A DNA stretch of 64,000 nt. Source: Streptomyces netropsis (lineage in GTDB: Bacteria; Actinomycetota; Actinomycetes; Streptomycetales; Streptomycetaceae). Each line of letters opens with the position of its first letter. Position 1 is the first letter of the stretch. The notes below the pieces were generated by a model. It ran no database searches. It saw only the letters and a program-made list of their open reading frames with translations, and was not told where the DNA came from. The position numbers were made by a program, and so were the translations under genes. The DNA is taken from positions 131,065 to 195,064 of the forward strand of contig NZ_JACHJG010000016.1 of assembly GCF_014203545.1 (NCBI RefSeq), given 5' to 3'. This document shows positions 10,437-19,105 of this stretch, piece after piece.

Positions 10437-11618
10437 ATGCTGGACATCGCCGAGGAGCTGCACCGGTGGTGCGAGCGCGGCCGCGACTTCGCCGTCGCCA
10501 CCGTGGTCGCCACCCACGGCAGCGCCCCCCGGCCGCCCGGCGCCGCCCTCGCCGTCGACGCCGACGGCGAGGCGATCGGGTCGGTCTCCGGCGGGTGCGT
10601 GGAGGGCGCCGTCTACGAACTGTGCCAAGAGGCATTGGTGAGCGGTGAGAGCGTCCTCAGCAGCTTCGGCTATTCGGACGAGGACGCCTTCGCCGTGGGC
10701 CTGACCTGTGGCGGCGTCATCGACATCCTCGTCACCCCGGTCCGGCCGTCCGGCGCGGGTGCCGAGGAGGGGGGCGCCGGCGGGGACAGCACCGCCGCAA
10801 CGCTCGACGCCGCGCTGGCCGCCGCCGCCCGCGGGGAGACGGCCGCCCTCGCGCGCGTCGTCGCCGGCCCGCCCGCGCTGATCGGCCGGGCGCTGCTCGT
10901 ACGTCCCGACGGCACCCGCACCGGCACCCTCGGCGGCCACCGGGTCCTGGACCGTACCGCCGCCGAGGAAGCGGCCGCCCTGCTCGACGCGGGCCGCACC
11001 GGCACGGTGGAGATCGGCGCGGACGGTTCGCGCTGCGGGGAGCCGGTGGTCCTGCTGGTCGAGTCCAGCGTGCCGCCGCCCCGCATGATCGTCTTCGGGG
11101 CCATCGACTTCGCCGCCGCCCTGGCCCGGGTCGGGAAGTTCCTCGGGTATCACGTCACGGTCTGCGACGCCCGACCGGTCTTCGCCACCGCCGGGCGGTT
11201 CCCGGCGGCGGACGAGGTCGTCGTCGACTGGCCGCACCGCTACCTCGACGCGCAGGAGCTCGACTCCCGTACCGTCCTGTGCGTGCTGACGCACGACGCC
11301 AAGTTCGACGTACCGCTGCTGGAGCGGGCGCTCCGGCTCCCCGTCGCCTACGTCGGCGCGATGGGCTCGCGGCGCACTCACGAGGACCGGCTCGACCGGC
11401 TGCGCGCGGTGGGCGTGGGCGAGCGGGAGCTGGACCGGCTGCGCTCGCCGATCGGGCTCGACCTCGGGGCGCGCACCCCCGAGGAGACGGCCCTGTCCAT
11501 CGGCGCCGAGATCGTCGCGAGCCGCCGCGGCGGCTCCGGCGTTCCCCTCACCGGCGCGCACACCCCCATCCACCACGAACCGCGGAGCGGGCCGGAGCGG
11601 CTGGGTTCGGTGGCCTGA
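10437..11618 (+). CDS. XdhC/CoxI-family molybdenum cofactor maturation protein
   Basis: The 393-residue protein has the two-part XdhC layout. The N-terminal XdhC_CoxI domain includes ATHGSAPRPPGAALAV and GSVSGGCVEGAVYE. The C-terminal Rossmann-like domain includes VFGAIDFAAALARVGKFLGY and YVGAMGSRRTHEDR. In studied relatives XdhC binds molybdenum cofactor, promotes its sulfuration and inserts it into xanthine dehydrogenase. The gene closes the purine operon; GTAAGGAG lies upstream of its start. A 17-bp direct repeat covers its stop codon (11612-11628 and 11631-11647). Confidence 0.87.
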   Translation: MLDIAEELHRWCERGRDFAVATVVATHGSAPRPPGAALAVDADGEAIGSVSGGCVEGAVYELCQEALVSGESVLSSFGYSDEDAFAVGLTCGGVIDILVTPVRPSGAGAEEGGAGGDSTAATLDAALAAAARGETAALARVVAGPPALIGRALLVRPDGTRTGTLGGHRVLDRTAAEEAAALLDAGRTGTVEIGADGSRCGEPVVLLVESSVPPPRMIVFGAIDFAAALARVGKFLGYHVTVCDARPVFATAGRFPAADEVVVDWPHRYLDAQELDSRTVLCVLTHDAKFDVPLLERALRLPVAYVGAMGSRRTHEDRLDRLRAVGVGERELDRLRSPIGLDLGARTPEETALSIGAEIVASRRGGSGVPLTGAHTPIHHEPRSGPERLGSVA

Positions 11619-11802
11619 GGGCCCCCGGTGGGCCTGAGGGCCCCCGGCGCACCGGAACTGACGGTGGATCATGCGTGGCCGGAATGCGCCCCCGGCCCGT
11701 TCCCGGCTCGGAATTAAGGGTTCCGGGACCGGCGGAGCAGGGTGTGTGGGACGTGTGAAAACATGCCCCACACCTTTCGTTCCTCTAGCCCAGAGAGTCA
11801 CT

Positions 11803-13620
11803 TTGTCATCTTCCAGATGGTCCCGGACCCTCGCCGTGGCCCTGTGCATGGCCGCGTGCGGAACGACCGCCGTCGCAACCACCGCGACCGCGGCTCCGGC
11901 CCCTCGTGACACGAGCGTCGAGAACTACTGGACCGCCGAGCGCCTGGCCGCCGCCAAGCCCGTCGAGACCGGTCGCAAGGCGGCAGGGTCCGCCGGCAAG
12001 ATCGCGGGCGCCCCCAGGTCCTCCGCCCCCGCCCTCGGCGCCCCCGCGCTGACGGCCGCCGCGGCCCCCTCCGGCACCCCTCAGGGCAAGTACGGCGACG
12101 GCATCCCCATGGTCGGCACGTTCTTCGCCGCCGGCGGCCCGAGCGGCAACACCTACTGCACCGCGAGCGTCGTACAGAGCGCGGGCCGCAACCTCGTCCT
12201 GACCGCCGGGCACTGCGCCAAGGGCCAGGTCAGCACCAAGAGCATCTTCATCCCGCAGTACCGCAAGGGGCAGGACGCCGCCCACCAGCCGTTCGGCGTC
12301 TTCCCGGTGGAGCGCGTCTTCACCGACCCGCGCTACAGCTCCAACAGCACCGGCGCCGACTCCGACCTGGACTTCGGCCTCATCCGCGTCGGCACCAACG
12401 CCAAGGGTGCCCGGGTGCAGGACCTCACCGGCTCCCTCCGGCTGACCCCCACGCCCCGCTGGAACAGCACGGTCACCGTCACCGGCTACCCCATCGCGAA
12501 CAACCCCGACCAGCGGGCCATCAGCTGCACCGTGCCGACCAAGCGGCTGGCGGGCTACCGCCAGGTCGAGATGCGGTGCGGCGGCTACTACGGCGGCGTC
12601 TCCGGCAGCCCGTGGATCGCCAACTACGACGCCAAGTCCCGTACCGGCGATGTCATCGGCAACCTCGGTGGCTACTACGGCGGCGGCAACAAGGCGGGCG
12701 ACCACTGGGTGAACTACTCCCCGGTCTACGACCGTCAGATCCAGGACCTGTACCAGGACGCGGTCGCCGACCGTACGCCCGTCCGTGACGGCGGCGCCTA
12801 CCGGCCGCAGTCCACGGCCAACCGGCTGCCCGGTGCCGCCTCGACCTGGCGGCACGCCAAGCACATCGCCTCCGGCGACTACACCGGCGACGGGCGCGAC
12901 GACCTGCTGACGCTGTGGAGCGACGGCGAGGTCAGCCTCTACCCCGGCGACGGCAAGGGCGGCTTCGGCTCCGAGAAGACGCTCGCCAAGGCGGGCAGCT
13001 TCTGGAGCCGCGCCGAGGCCGTCACCGGCGGCGATTTCACCGGTTCGAACCGTTCCGACCTGGTGGTGCGCTGGGACAACGGCAAGGTCAGCCTCTTCGC
13101 GGACGGCGACCCGGCGGGCTTCGGCAAGGAGTACACCCTCGCCGCGGCCGGCTCCTTCCCCTGGAAGTACGCCACCCAGATCACCGCGGGCAAGTTCAAC
13201 TCCACGGACAAGGCCTCGGACCTGGTCGTCCGCTGGGCCGACGGCGGACTCAGCCTCTACTCGGGTGTGAGCTCCTCCGGTCTCGGCACCGAGCGCCGCC
13301 TCGCGGAGAAGGGCTCGTTCTGGAAGAACTCCATCGCCCTCGCGAGTGCCCAGCCCGCGGGCCAGGACCGCTCGAACCTGATGGTCCGCTGGGCCGACGG
13401 CTCGCTGGGCAGCTTCGCCTTCTCCGGCTCCGCGCTGTCGGGCACCCGCCTCCAGGCACCCAACGCCTCCTGGCAGCCCGCCGTCATGACCGCCGGTGAC
13501 TTCACCGCCGGCGGCCGCCGGGACGACCTCGTCGTCCGCTGGTCCGACGGCGAGTCCTCGCTCTACGACAACACCACGGGCGCGGCCCTCGGCACCTGGA
13601 ACCCGCTGATCACTCCCTGA
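11803..13620 (+). CDS. Secreted trypsin-like serine protease with FG-GAP repeats
   Basis: The TTG at 11803 gives a 605-residue precursor with a normal signal peptide (SSSRWSRTLAVALCMAACG...ATAAP). The frame is open further upstream, so this start is a judgement. The chymotrypsin-fold catalytic triad is visible: LTAGHC, DLDFGL, and GGVSGSPW with the nucleophile Ser. From about residue 350, four to five FG-GAP/VCBS-type repeats follow (SGDYTGDGRDDLLTLW, GGDFTGSNRSDLVVRW, AGDFTAGGRRDDLVVRW), likely a beta-propeller for binding. The substrate is unknown. Confidence 0.85.
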   Translation: MSSSRWSRTLAVALCMAACGTTAVATTATAAPAPRDTSVENYWTAERLAAAKPVETGRKAAGSAGKIAGAPRSSAPALGAPALTAAAAPSGTPQGKYGDGIPMVGTFFAAGGPSGNTYCTASVVQSAGRNLVLTAGHCAKGQVSTKSIFIPQYRKGQDAAHQPFGVFPVERVFTDPRYSSNSTGADSDLDFGLIRVGTNAKGARVQDLTGSLRLTPTPRWNSTVTVTGYPIANNPDQRAISCTVPTKRLAGYRQVEMRCGGYYGGVSGSPWIANYDAKSRTGDVIGNLGGYYGGGNKAGDHWVNYSPVYDRQIQDLYQDAVADRTPVRDGGAYRPQSTANRLPGAASTWRHAKHIASGDYTGDGRDDLLTLWSDGEVSLYPGDGKGGFGSEKTLAKAGSFWSRAEAVTGGDFTGSNRSDLVVRWDNGKVSLFADGDPAGFGKEYTLAAAGSFPWKYATQITAGKFNSTDKASDLVVRWADGGLSLYSGVSSSGLGTERRLAEKGSFWKNSIALASAQPAGQDRSNLMVRWADGSLGSFAFSGSALSGTRLQAPNASWQPAVMTAGDFTAGGRRDDLVVRWSDGESSLYDNTTGAALGTWNPLITP

Positions 13621-13868
13621 TCCCGGTCCTCCTGCCCCAGGGGCGGCACCGGTCACCGCTACGGCGGCGGCCGATGCCGCCCTCTCGCATTCCCGGCCCA
13701 TATCCCCGGAACGGGTGACCGGAATTTGCCCTCCTATTGCCTCCCCATGGACAGAACACCCGTCACGTATGGCAAGCTGGGTGTCGAAGGTGCCGCCCCG
13801 GCCGCAATTCGCGGGTATATCCGCCGCGGCACCCGCGCTGTGTCCGTACGAGCGAGGAGGTGATCGGG

Positions 13869-13934
13869 ATGACCAGTCGGAGTCCCGAGGGAAGTCCTCG
13901 CCACAGCATGCCGTTCACGTCCCCGAACCGCTGA
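13869..13934 (+). CDS. Proline-rich leader peptide upstream of mgtA
   Basis: A 21-residue ORF (MTSRSPEGSPRHSMPFTSPNR) follows AGGAGGTGATC at 13855-13865, an 11-base perfect complement of the 16S rRNA 3' end with an 8-base spacer. Four Pro codons occur within 14 residues. In enterobacteria the short proline-rich MgtL peptide upstream of mgtA couples ribosome stalling to transcription of the transporter. The same genomic position here suggests a functional analogue. Homology is not claimed. Confidence 0.55.
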   Translation: MTSRSPEGSPRHSMPFTSPNR

Positions 13935-14184
13935 CTTCGGTCCCGCTGATTCCAGCGCCGACCGTGCGGATCGGCCCGGCCGCCCGGGCCCTTCGGTGAA
14001 CTGACGCCCTTCGGCCCTTGCCGCGGGCGCTGTCGCGTGGTAACTCCCCGACCGACCTTTCCGGCGCTTCGCCGTTCCCTTTTACCGGCGCTCCGGGGTA
14101 ATTCCGCCCTGCCCTGCCGGAAATCCTTCCCGCGCATTCCGCTGCGCGTTTCACCCGCACTTATCCGTGCCACGGCCGGGCTGC

Positions 14185-14224
14185 GCCATGCCGCGAATTC
14201 GCCATGCCGCCATGCCGCCATGCC
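14185..14224 (+). repeat. Short tandem repeat GCCATGCC before mgtA
   Basis: Copies lie at 14185, 14201, 14209 and 14217, the last three in direct tandem with an 8-bp period. Each contains an ATG. The last ATG (14220) is in frame with mgtA 30 bases upstream of the chosen start. Confidence 0.6.
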
Positions 14225-14249
14225 CGTGCGCCCGGAGAGAGGTTTCGGC

Positions 14250-16988
14250 ATGACCAACAGCACCCTCACCCCCCAGAAGCTCGCACCGCCGGGCCGTACC
14301 CGCCGCGACCGCAAGGCCGCCGAACTCCAGGCCCGTACCCGCCTCGTCGGCGAGCGCCTCGCCGAGGTCAGCGGCCGCCCGGCCGCCCGGGTCCTGCAGG
14401 ACGTTCACGCCACCGCCCAGGGGCTGCGGCACGACGAGGCCACCGACCGTCTGGAGCGGCACGGCGCCAACGTCGTCGCGCACGAGCGCGCGCCGCGCTG
14501 GTTCGTCCAGCTCGCGAAGGCCTACTGGAACCCCTTCATCCTCGTCCTCGTCGTCCTGGACGCCGTCATGCTCTGGCAGTGGCTCCAGGTGGCCGACGCG
14601 GAGCCCTTCGACCCCGGCATCGCCATCCTCGGCACGATGGTGCTGGTCAGCGGGCTGCTGCGGTTCTGGCAGGAGTACCGCTCGGGCCGCTCCGCCGCCG
14701 CCCTGCGGGCACTGGTCACCACCACCTGCGCCGTGGTGCGCAGGGCCGGCCGCGGCGACGCGCCGGCCACCGTCGAGATCCCCATGGACCAGGTCGTCCC
14801 CGGCGACGTCGTCCGCCTCGCGGCCGGTGACCTCGTCCCCGCCGACCTGCGGCTGCTGACGGCCAAGGACCTCATGGTCAGCCAGGCCGCGCTGTCCGGC
14901 GAGTCGCTGCCCGTCGCCAAGGCCGACACCCGGCTCCACGACTACGGCCAGAGCCTGACGAACGACCCGGTGGAGGCCGACAACCTCGTCCTGATGGGCA
15001 CCTCCGTCACCTCCGGCGCGGCCACCGGCGTCGTCGTCGCGACCGGCCAGGACACCTACTTCGGCTCGATGGCCGGCTCCCTGGCCGGTGAGCGCCCGCA
15101 GACCAGCTTCGACACCGGCGTGCGCAAGGTCAGCTTCCTGCTGATCCGCTTCATGCTCGTCATGGTCCCCGTCGTCTTCGCCGTCAACGGCTTCACGAAG
15201 GGCGACTGGGACGAGGCCTTCATGTTCGCGCTCGCCGTCGCCGTCGGCCTCACCCCCGAGATGCTGCCCATGGTGGTCACCACCAACCTGGCGCGCGGCG
15301 CGGTCGCCATGTCCCGGCGCAAGGTCGTCGTCAAGCGGCTCAACGCCATCCAGAACCTCGGTGCCATGGACGTGCTGTGCACGGACAAGACGGGAACGCT
15401 GACCGAGGACCGCATCGTCCTCGACCGCTACCTCGACGTGCGCGGCCAGGAGGACGGCGAGGTCCTGGAGTACGCCTACCTCAACAGCCACTTCCAGACC
15501 GGGCTGCGCAACCTCATGGACCAGGCGGTCATCGACCGGGTGCTCGAGGCCGAGGAGGTTGTCGTCGACGCCCGCTTCACGAAGGTCGACGAGATCCCCT
15601 TCGACTTCGCGCGCCGAAGGATGTCCGTGGTCCTCAGCCGCAACGGCCTGGAGGCACCCGGCCGGGCCGCCGAGCACGTCCTCATCACCAAGGGCGCGGT
15701 CGAGGAAGTCCTCGCCCTGTGCACGCACATGACCGACGAGGGCAAGAAGGTGGAACTCACCCGTGAGCTGCGCCGCGAGGTGACCCGCACGGCCGAGGAC
15801 AACAACCGGCAGGGCCTGCGCGTCCTCGCCGTCGCGACCCGCAGGCTCACCGCCGAGCGGACCGCCTACACCGTCGACGACGAGGCGGGCCTCACCCTCA
15901 TCGGCTTCCTCGCCTTCCTCGACCCGCCGAAGGCCGACGCCGCGGCCGCTCTCCAGGCCCTCGCCGACAAGGGCGTCGCCGTCAAGGTCGTCACGGGCGA
16001 CAACGAACTGGTCGCCGCCCGGGTCTGCGCCGACGTCGGCATCGACGTGGGAGTCGTCGTCACCGGCCGCGAGATCGACGGCACGGACGAGCCGGAGCTG
16101 CGCGCCCTGGTCCGCACGACCACGGTCTTCGCCAAGACCAACCCGGTCCAGAAGGCCCGCATCGTACGGGCGCTACAGGCCGAGGGCCACACCGTCGGCT
16201 TCCTCGGCGACGGCATCAACGACGCCGCCGCGCTGCGCGACGCCGACGTCGGCATCTCCGTCGACTCGGCCGTCGACATCGCCAAGGAGTCCGCGGACAT
16301 CATCCTGCTGGAGAAGGACCTGATGGTCCTGGAGCAGGGCGTCGAGCAGGGCCGGACCACGTTCGGCAACACCATCAAGTACATCAAGATGACCGCCAGC
16401 TCGAACTTCGGCAACGTCTTCTCGGTGCTGGTCGCGAGCGCCTTCATCCCCTTCCAGCCGATGCTGGCGATCCACCTGCTGGTGCAGAACCTCGCGTACG
16501 ACATCTCGCAGCTGGCCACGCCCTGGGACCGGATGGACCCCGAGTACCTGCGCAAGCCGCGCACCTGGGACGCCAAGGGCATCGCCCGGTTCATGCTCTG
16601 CGTCGGCCCGATCAGCTCCGTCTTCGACATCATCACCTTCCTGGTGATGTGGAACGTCTTCGGGGCGGACAGCGACGCACACCAGACGCTGTTCCAGTCC
16701 GGCTGGTTCATCGAGGGCCTGCTGTCCCAGACCCTGATCGTGCACATGATCCGCACCCGCAGGATCCCGTTCATCCAGTCCCGGGCCTCGGCCCCCGTGC
16801 TGGTCATGACCGGTCTGGTGATGGCGCTCGGCATCTTCCTGCCGTTCTCGCCGCTGGCGTCGGCGCTGTCGATGGAGCCGCTGCCCATGGGCTACTTCCC
16901 GTGGCTGATCGGGATCCTGCTGACGTACTGCGCGCTCACGCAGGTGGTGAAGACGTGGTACATCCGGCGGTTCAGCACCTGGCTCTGA
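14250..16988 (+). CDS. mgtA: Magnesium-translocating P-type ATPase
   Basis: The 912-residue P-type ATPase imports Mg2+ across the membrane. Motifs seen are the actuator-region LSGESLPV, the phosphorylation site DKTGTLTED (Asp near residue 378), VVTGDNELVAARV, and GDGINDAAALRDADVGISVDSAVDIAKESADIILLEKDL split across the hinge. Paired hydrophobic helices flank the cytosolic domains, and six more lie at the C-terminus. The length matches MgtA/MgtB (about 900). GGAGAGAGG precedes the ATG at 14250; an in-frame ATG at 14220 is an alternative. An MgtC gene follows 34 bases later. Confidence 0.9.
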   Translation: MTNSTLTPQKLAPPGRTRRDRKAAELQARTRLVGERLAEVSGRPAARVLQDVHATAQGLRHDEATDRLERHGANVVAHERAPRWFVQLAKAYWNPFILVLVVLDAVMLWQWLQVADAEPFDPGIAILGTMVLVSGLLRFWQEYRSGRSAAALRALVTTTCAVVRRAGRGDAPATVEIPMDQVVPGDVVRLAAGDLVPADLRLLTAKDLMVSQAALSGESLPVAKADTRLHDYGQSLTNDPVEADNLVLMGTSVTSGAATGVVVATGQDTYFGSMAGSLAGERPQTSFDTGVRKVSFLLIRFMLVMVPVVFAVNGFTKGDWDEAFMFALAVAVGLTPEMLPMVVTTNLARGAVAMSRRKVVVKRLNAIQNLGAMDVLCTDKTGTLTEDRIVLDRYLDVRGQEDGEVLEYAYLNSHFQTGLRNLMDQAVIDRVLEAEEVVVDARFTKVDEIPFDFARRRMSVVLSRNGLEAPGRAAEHVLITKGAVEEVLALCTHMTDEGKKVELTRELRREVTRTAEDNNRQGLRVLAVATRRLTAERTAYTVDDEAGLTLIGFLAFLDPPKADAAAALQALADKGVAVKVVTGDNELVAARVCADVGIDVGVVVTGREIDGTDEPELRALVRTTTVFAKTNPVQKARIVRALQAEGHTVGFLGDGINDAAALRDADVGISVDSAVDIAKESADIILLEKDLMVLEQGVEQGRTTFGNTIKYIKMTASSNFGNVFSVLVASAFIPFQPMLAIHLLVQNLAYDISQLATPWDRMDPEYLRKPRTWDAKGIARFMLCVGPISSVFDIITFLVMWNVFGADSDAHQTLFQSGWFIEGLLSQTLIVHMIRTRRIPFIQSRASAPVLVMTGLVMALGIFLPFSPLASALSMEPLPMGYFPWLIGILLTYCALTQVVKTWYIRRFSTWL

Positions 16989-17022
16989 GGAGCCGATAGG
17001 ACAGTGAAGAGGAGGGTGGAAC

Positions 17023-17826
17023 ATGGTCATCGTCAACGAGTGGCACCTGGCGGCCAACATCGCGGCCGGACTGGGATTCGGCGCGATCATCGGCCTGGAG
17101 CGCCAGTGGCGCTCCCGGATGGCGGGGCTCCGTACGAACGCGCTGGTCGCGGCCGGATCCGCCCTCTTCGTGCTGCTCTCCCAGTACGGCTTCGCCGCCG
17201 CGACGAGCACCACGGGCTACGACGGCTCGCGGGTCGCCGCACAGATCGTCTCCGGCATCGGCTTCCTCGGCGCGGGCGTCATCATGCGTGACGGGCTGAG
17301 CGTCCGGGGCCTCAACACCGCGGCCACGCTGTGGTGTTCGGCCGCCGTCGGCGCCCTCGCCGGCACCGGCCTGTACGTGGTCGCGGGGCTCGGCACGGCG
17401 GGCGTCGTCGGCGCCAACACCCTGCTGCGCCCCCTGGCCCGCGGCCTCGACCGCACGCCGCGCGCCGGCGCGGAGGTGGCCACCGACTACTACTTCGAGG
17501 TGGTCTGTACCGAGCCCGAGGAGGCTCACGTCCGCACCCTCGTCGTCCAGTCCCTGGCCCGCCCCGGTTTCCGTCTCCGCTCCGTCCACAGCGTCGACGC
17601 GGAGGCCGCCGGGAAGGTCACCGTCGCCGCCGAACTCACCACCGAGCGCCACGACGACAGTCTCCTGGAGGAGGCGGTCAGCCGCCTCTCCCTGGAGCCG
17701 GCGGTGTCGGCGGTGAGCTGGACGGTCCTGCACGGCCCGGACGACTCGGACGAGCCGGACGAGCCGTCGGGCTACGAGAACGGCCGCCGGGGGCGGCGGG
17801 TGCGGGACTTCTTCACGGGGCGGTGA
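17023..17826 (+). CDS. mgtC: MgtC/SapB family membrane protein
   Basis: The 267-residue protein has the MgtC signature: an N-terminal membrane domain with GFGAIIGLERQWRSRMAGLRTNALVA, then GIGFLGAGVIMRDG and GLNTAATLWCSAAVGALAGTGLY. A C-terminal ACT-like soluble domain follows. MgtC does not transport Mg2+ itself; in pathogens it supports growth in low Mg2+ and modulates ATPases. RBS GAGGAGGGTGG and the short gap after mgtA indicate co-transcription. Confidence 0.88.
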   Translation: MVIVNEWHLAANIAAGLGFGAIIGLERQWRSRMAGLRTNALVAAGSALFVLLSQYGFAAATSTTGYDGSRVAAQIVSGIGFLGAGVIMRDGLSVRGLNTAATLWCSAAVGALAGTGLYVVAGLGTAGVVGANTLLRPLARGLDRTPRAGAEVATDYYFEVVCTEPEEAHVRTLVVQSLARPGFRLRSVHSVDAEAAGKVTVAAELTTERHDDSLLEEAVSRLSLEPAVSAVSWTVLHGPDDSDEPDEPSGYENGRRGRRVRDFFTGR

Positions 17827-17854
17827 GGTGGGCGCGGCCGGTCGTTGCGGGTGG

Positions 17855-18118
17855 TCACACGCGCAACCGCGTAGCCTTCCCGGCCAGGCGTCGTCGAGCG
17901 GTGTCGAGTGCCTCGCACAGGTCGTCCGTGGAGGTGAGGGTCGTCGGCGCGTGGACGGTGTGCGGGATGATCCACAGGCGGTTGCCGAGGTATCTGCCCG
18001 GGGAAGGCGCGAGGAGTTCCCAGCCGGGAGGCTGCACGGTGACGCCACGCGTCCCGGCGAGGCGGTAGGCGGTGCCGAGGGGGAGCGGAAACCACACGGT
18101 CCGCTCGGCGCCGCTCAT
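17855..18118 (-). CDS. Hypothetical protein, probably N-terminally truncated
   Basis: An 87-residue frame starts MSGAERTVWFPLPLGTAYRL. The same frame stays open upstream to beyond 18290 with protein-like sequence (PLTVGTRWDFAQITFGLAG, LRADGDHIGPYL), but there is no ATG, GTG or TTG start in that part. The visible gene therefore looks like the 3' part of a larger protein whose start was lost at the rearranged junction near 18230-18300. The family is not recognised with confidence; no catalytic motif is evident. Confidence 0.45.
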   Translation of the reverse strand: MSGAERTVWFPLPLGTAYRLAGTRGVTVQPPGWELLAPSPGRYLGNRLWIIPHTVHAPTTLTSTDDLCEALDTARRRLAGKATRLRV

Positions 18119-18222
18119 GAGGTACGGGCCGATGTGATCGCCGTCCGCCCTGAGTTGGGTGAGGGCGGCGCCCGCCAGGCCGAACGTGATCTGCGCGAAG
18201 TCCCACCGGGTGCCGACGGTGA

Positions 18223-18621
18223 GTGGTGTGGGCCGGGCGGCCTTCCAATGCGCTGTGGCGACCGCCGCCGGGCGGGCTGTGCGCCATCCACCAGCCCAAC
18301 CTTCTCCCCCGCCTCGCCACGCCGGCCAAGCTGTTCGCGGCGGATTACTGGATCACGGCAGAAGCGGTCGACGGCAGCGACGAAGCCACCCTGTGGATCC
18401 TCGCCGATGACCAGAAGTCCTGGGCGTCGGTGGACTACGTGCCCGGCCACGACACCTTCACCGTCGAGCATTACGGGCCCCGAGGGCTGTGGGACGAGTT
18501 GGAATCGGCATTCCGGCTCTGGGAGCACCGCGGCCGACCAGATCGCGACCGGGCCGGTCTGACCATCACCGCCGAAGGACAGCACGTCTGGCTCGACACC
18601 CCGGACAACATCATCAACTGA
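18223..18621 (+). pseudogene. Chimeric remnant: WbqC-like start joined to a methyltransferase tail
   Basis: The frame begins like a WbqC-family protein (CAIHQPNLLPRLATPAKLFAADYWI) and changes character after about residue 47. The remainder (WASVDYVPGHDTF, YGPRGLWDELESAF, GLTITAEGQHVWLDTPDN) resembles the C-terminal end of methyltransferases associated with FxLD-type lanthipeptide systems. Neither part is long enough to be functional (132 codons in all). A deletion joining two unrelated genes explains it best. The family assignments come from memory of such sequences. Confidence 0.5.
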
Positions 18622-18627
18622 GCCCTT

Positions 18628-18677
18628 CACGCAGCGTCTGGTTCTCCCCGGTACCGGGGAGAACCAGACGCTGCGTG
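18628..18677. repeat. 50-bp perfect palindrome
   Basis: All 25 base pairs match around a GGTACC centre at 18650-18655, with no loop. It starts seven bases after the chimeric remnant's stop and directly abuts the next remnant. On RNA it would form a very strong hairpin; on DNA it could be a recombination junction or an inverted duplication. Confidence 0.9.
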
Positions 18678-19083
18678 TCATCGCCACCCGGGCGGCAGTC
18701 GACGGTGAGTTCCTGGAACTTCCAGCACTGGAGGCGGCGTCCGGGCGCCCGGTGCGGAGCGACTGGCGGCGGGCGGGTGAGGAGAAGCGGAACCCACCGG
18801 CGGACGCGGTCGTCGTGGTGGCGATGACGATGAACACGGCCAGCAAGTGGGCGGCCGGGATCGCCGGCACCTACGCTCTCGAGCTGGGCTGCCCGTGGTC
18901 GCCCTGCCGTTCTGGCCGACGGCTCTGGACACCCACCCGGCGACTCGGCGCTCGGTGAAGACACTGCGTGGCGCCGGGGTGCGTGTGCTCCACGGCGAGG
19001 GGGAGTGGCAGCCCCACGCACCTGGGACGGGGGGCGAGCGGCGGCACCTTGCACTGGACGTTCTCTCGCCACAGGAGAGGTGA
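18678..19083 (+). pseudogene. Flavoprotein remnant, truncated and frameshifted
   Basis: From the palindrome onward one frame reads FLELPALEAASG...DAVVVVAMTMNTASKWAAGIAG, typical of the nucleotide-binding half of Dfp/PPCDC-type flavoproteins. Near 18890 homology passes to another frame (LPVVALPFWPTALDTHPATRRS...VRVLHGEGEWQPHAPG), which ends at 19083. The N-terminal third is missing, cut off exactly at the palindrome. One indel plus truncation makes a functional product unlikely. Confidence 0.6.
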
Positions 19084-19105
19084 GGCCGCGACGCGATCAG
19101 TCAGA

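Larger units (their letters stand above)
13621..14249. promoter_or_regulatory. Long leader region of mgtA
   Basis: A 629-bp non-coding stretch precedes the magnesium ATPase. It holds a 21-residue uORF with a perfect Shine-Dalgarno sequence (13869-13934), a small hairpin (13957-13975), repeated GCCCTTCGG elements around 13986-14015 and four GCCATGCC copies just before the gene. I could not recognise an M-box riboswitch. Length and layout suggest leader-mediated regulation by magnesium. Confidence 0.5.

Noticed and set aside
11612..11647. 17-bp direct repeat at the XdhC-family gene stop codon as a functional element
   Set aside because: It looks like a simple tandem duplication of the gene end and adds no second symmetric or regulatory feature.
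13621..14249. M-box magnesium riboswitch in the mgtA leader
   Set aside because: I could not identify the conserved M-box core by eye. A covariance-model search would decide; the uORF is the better-supported signal.
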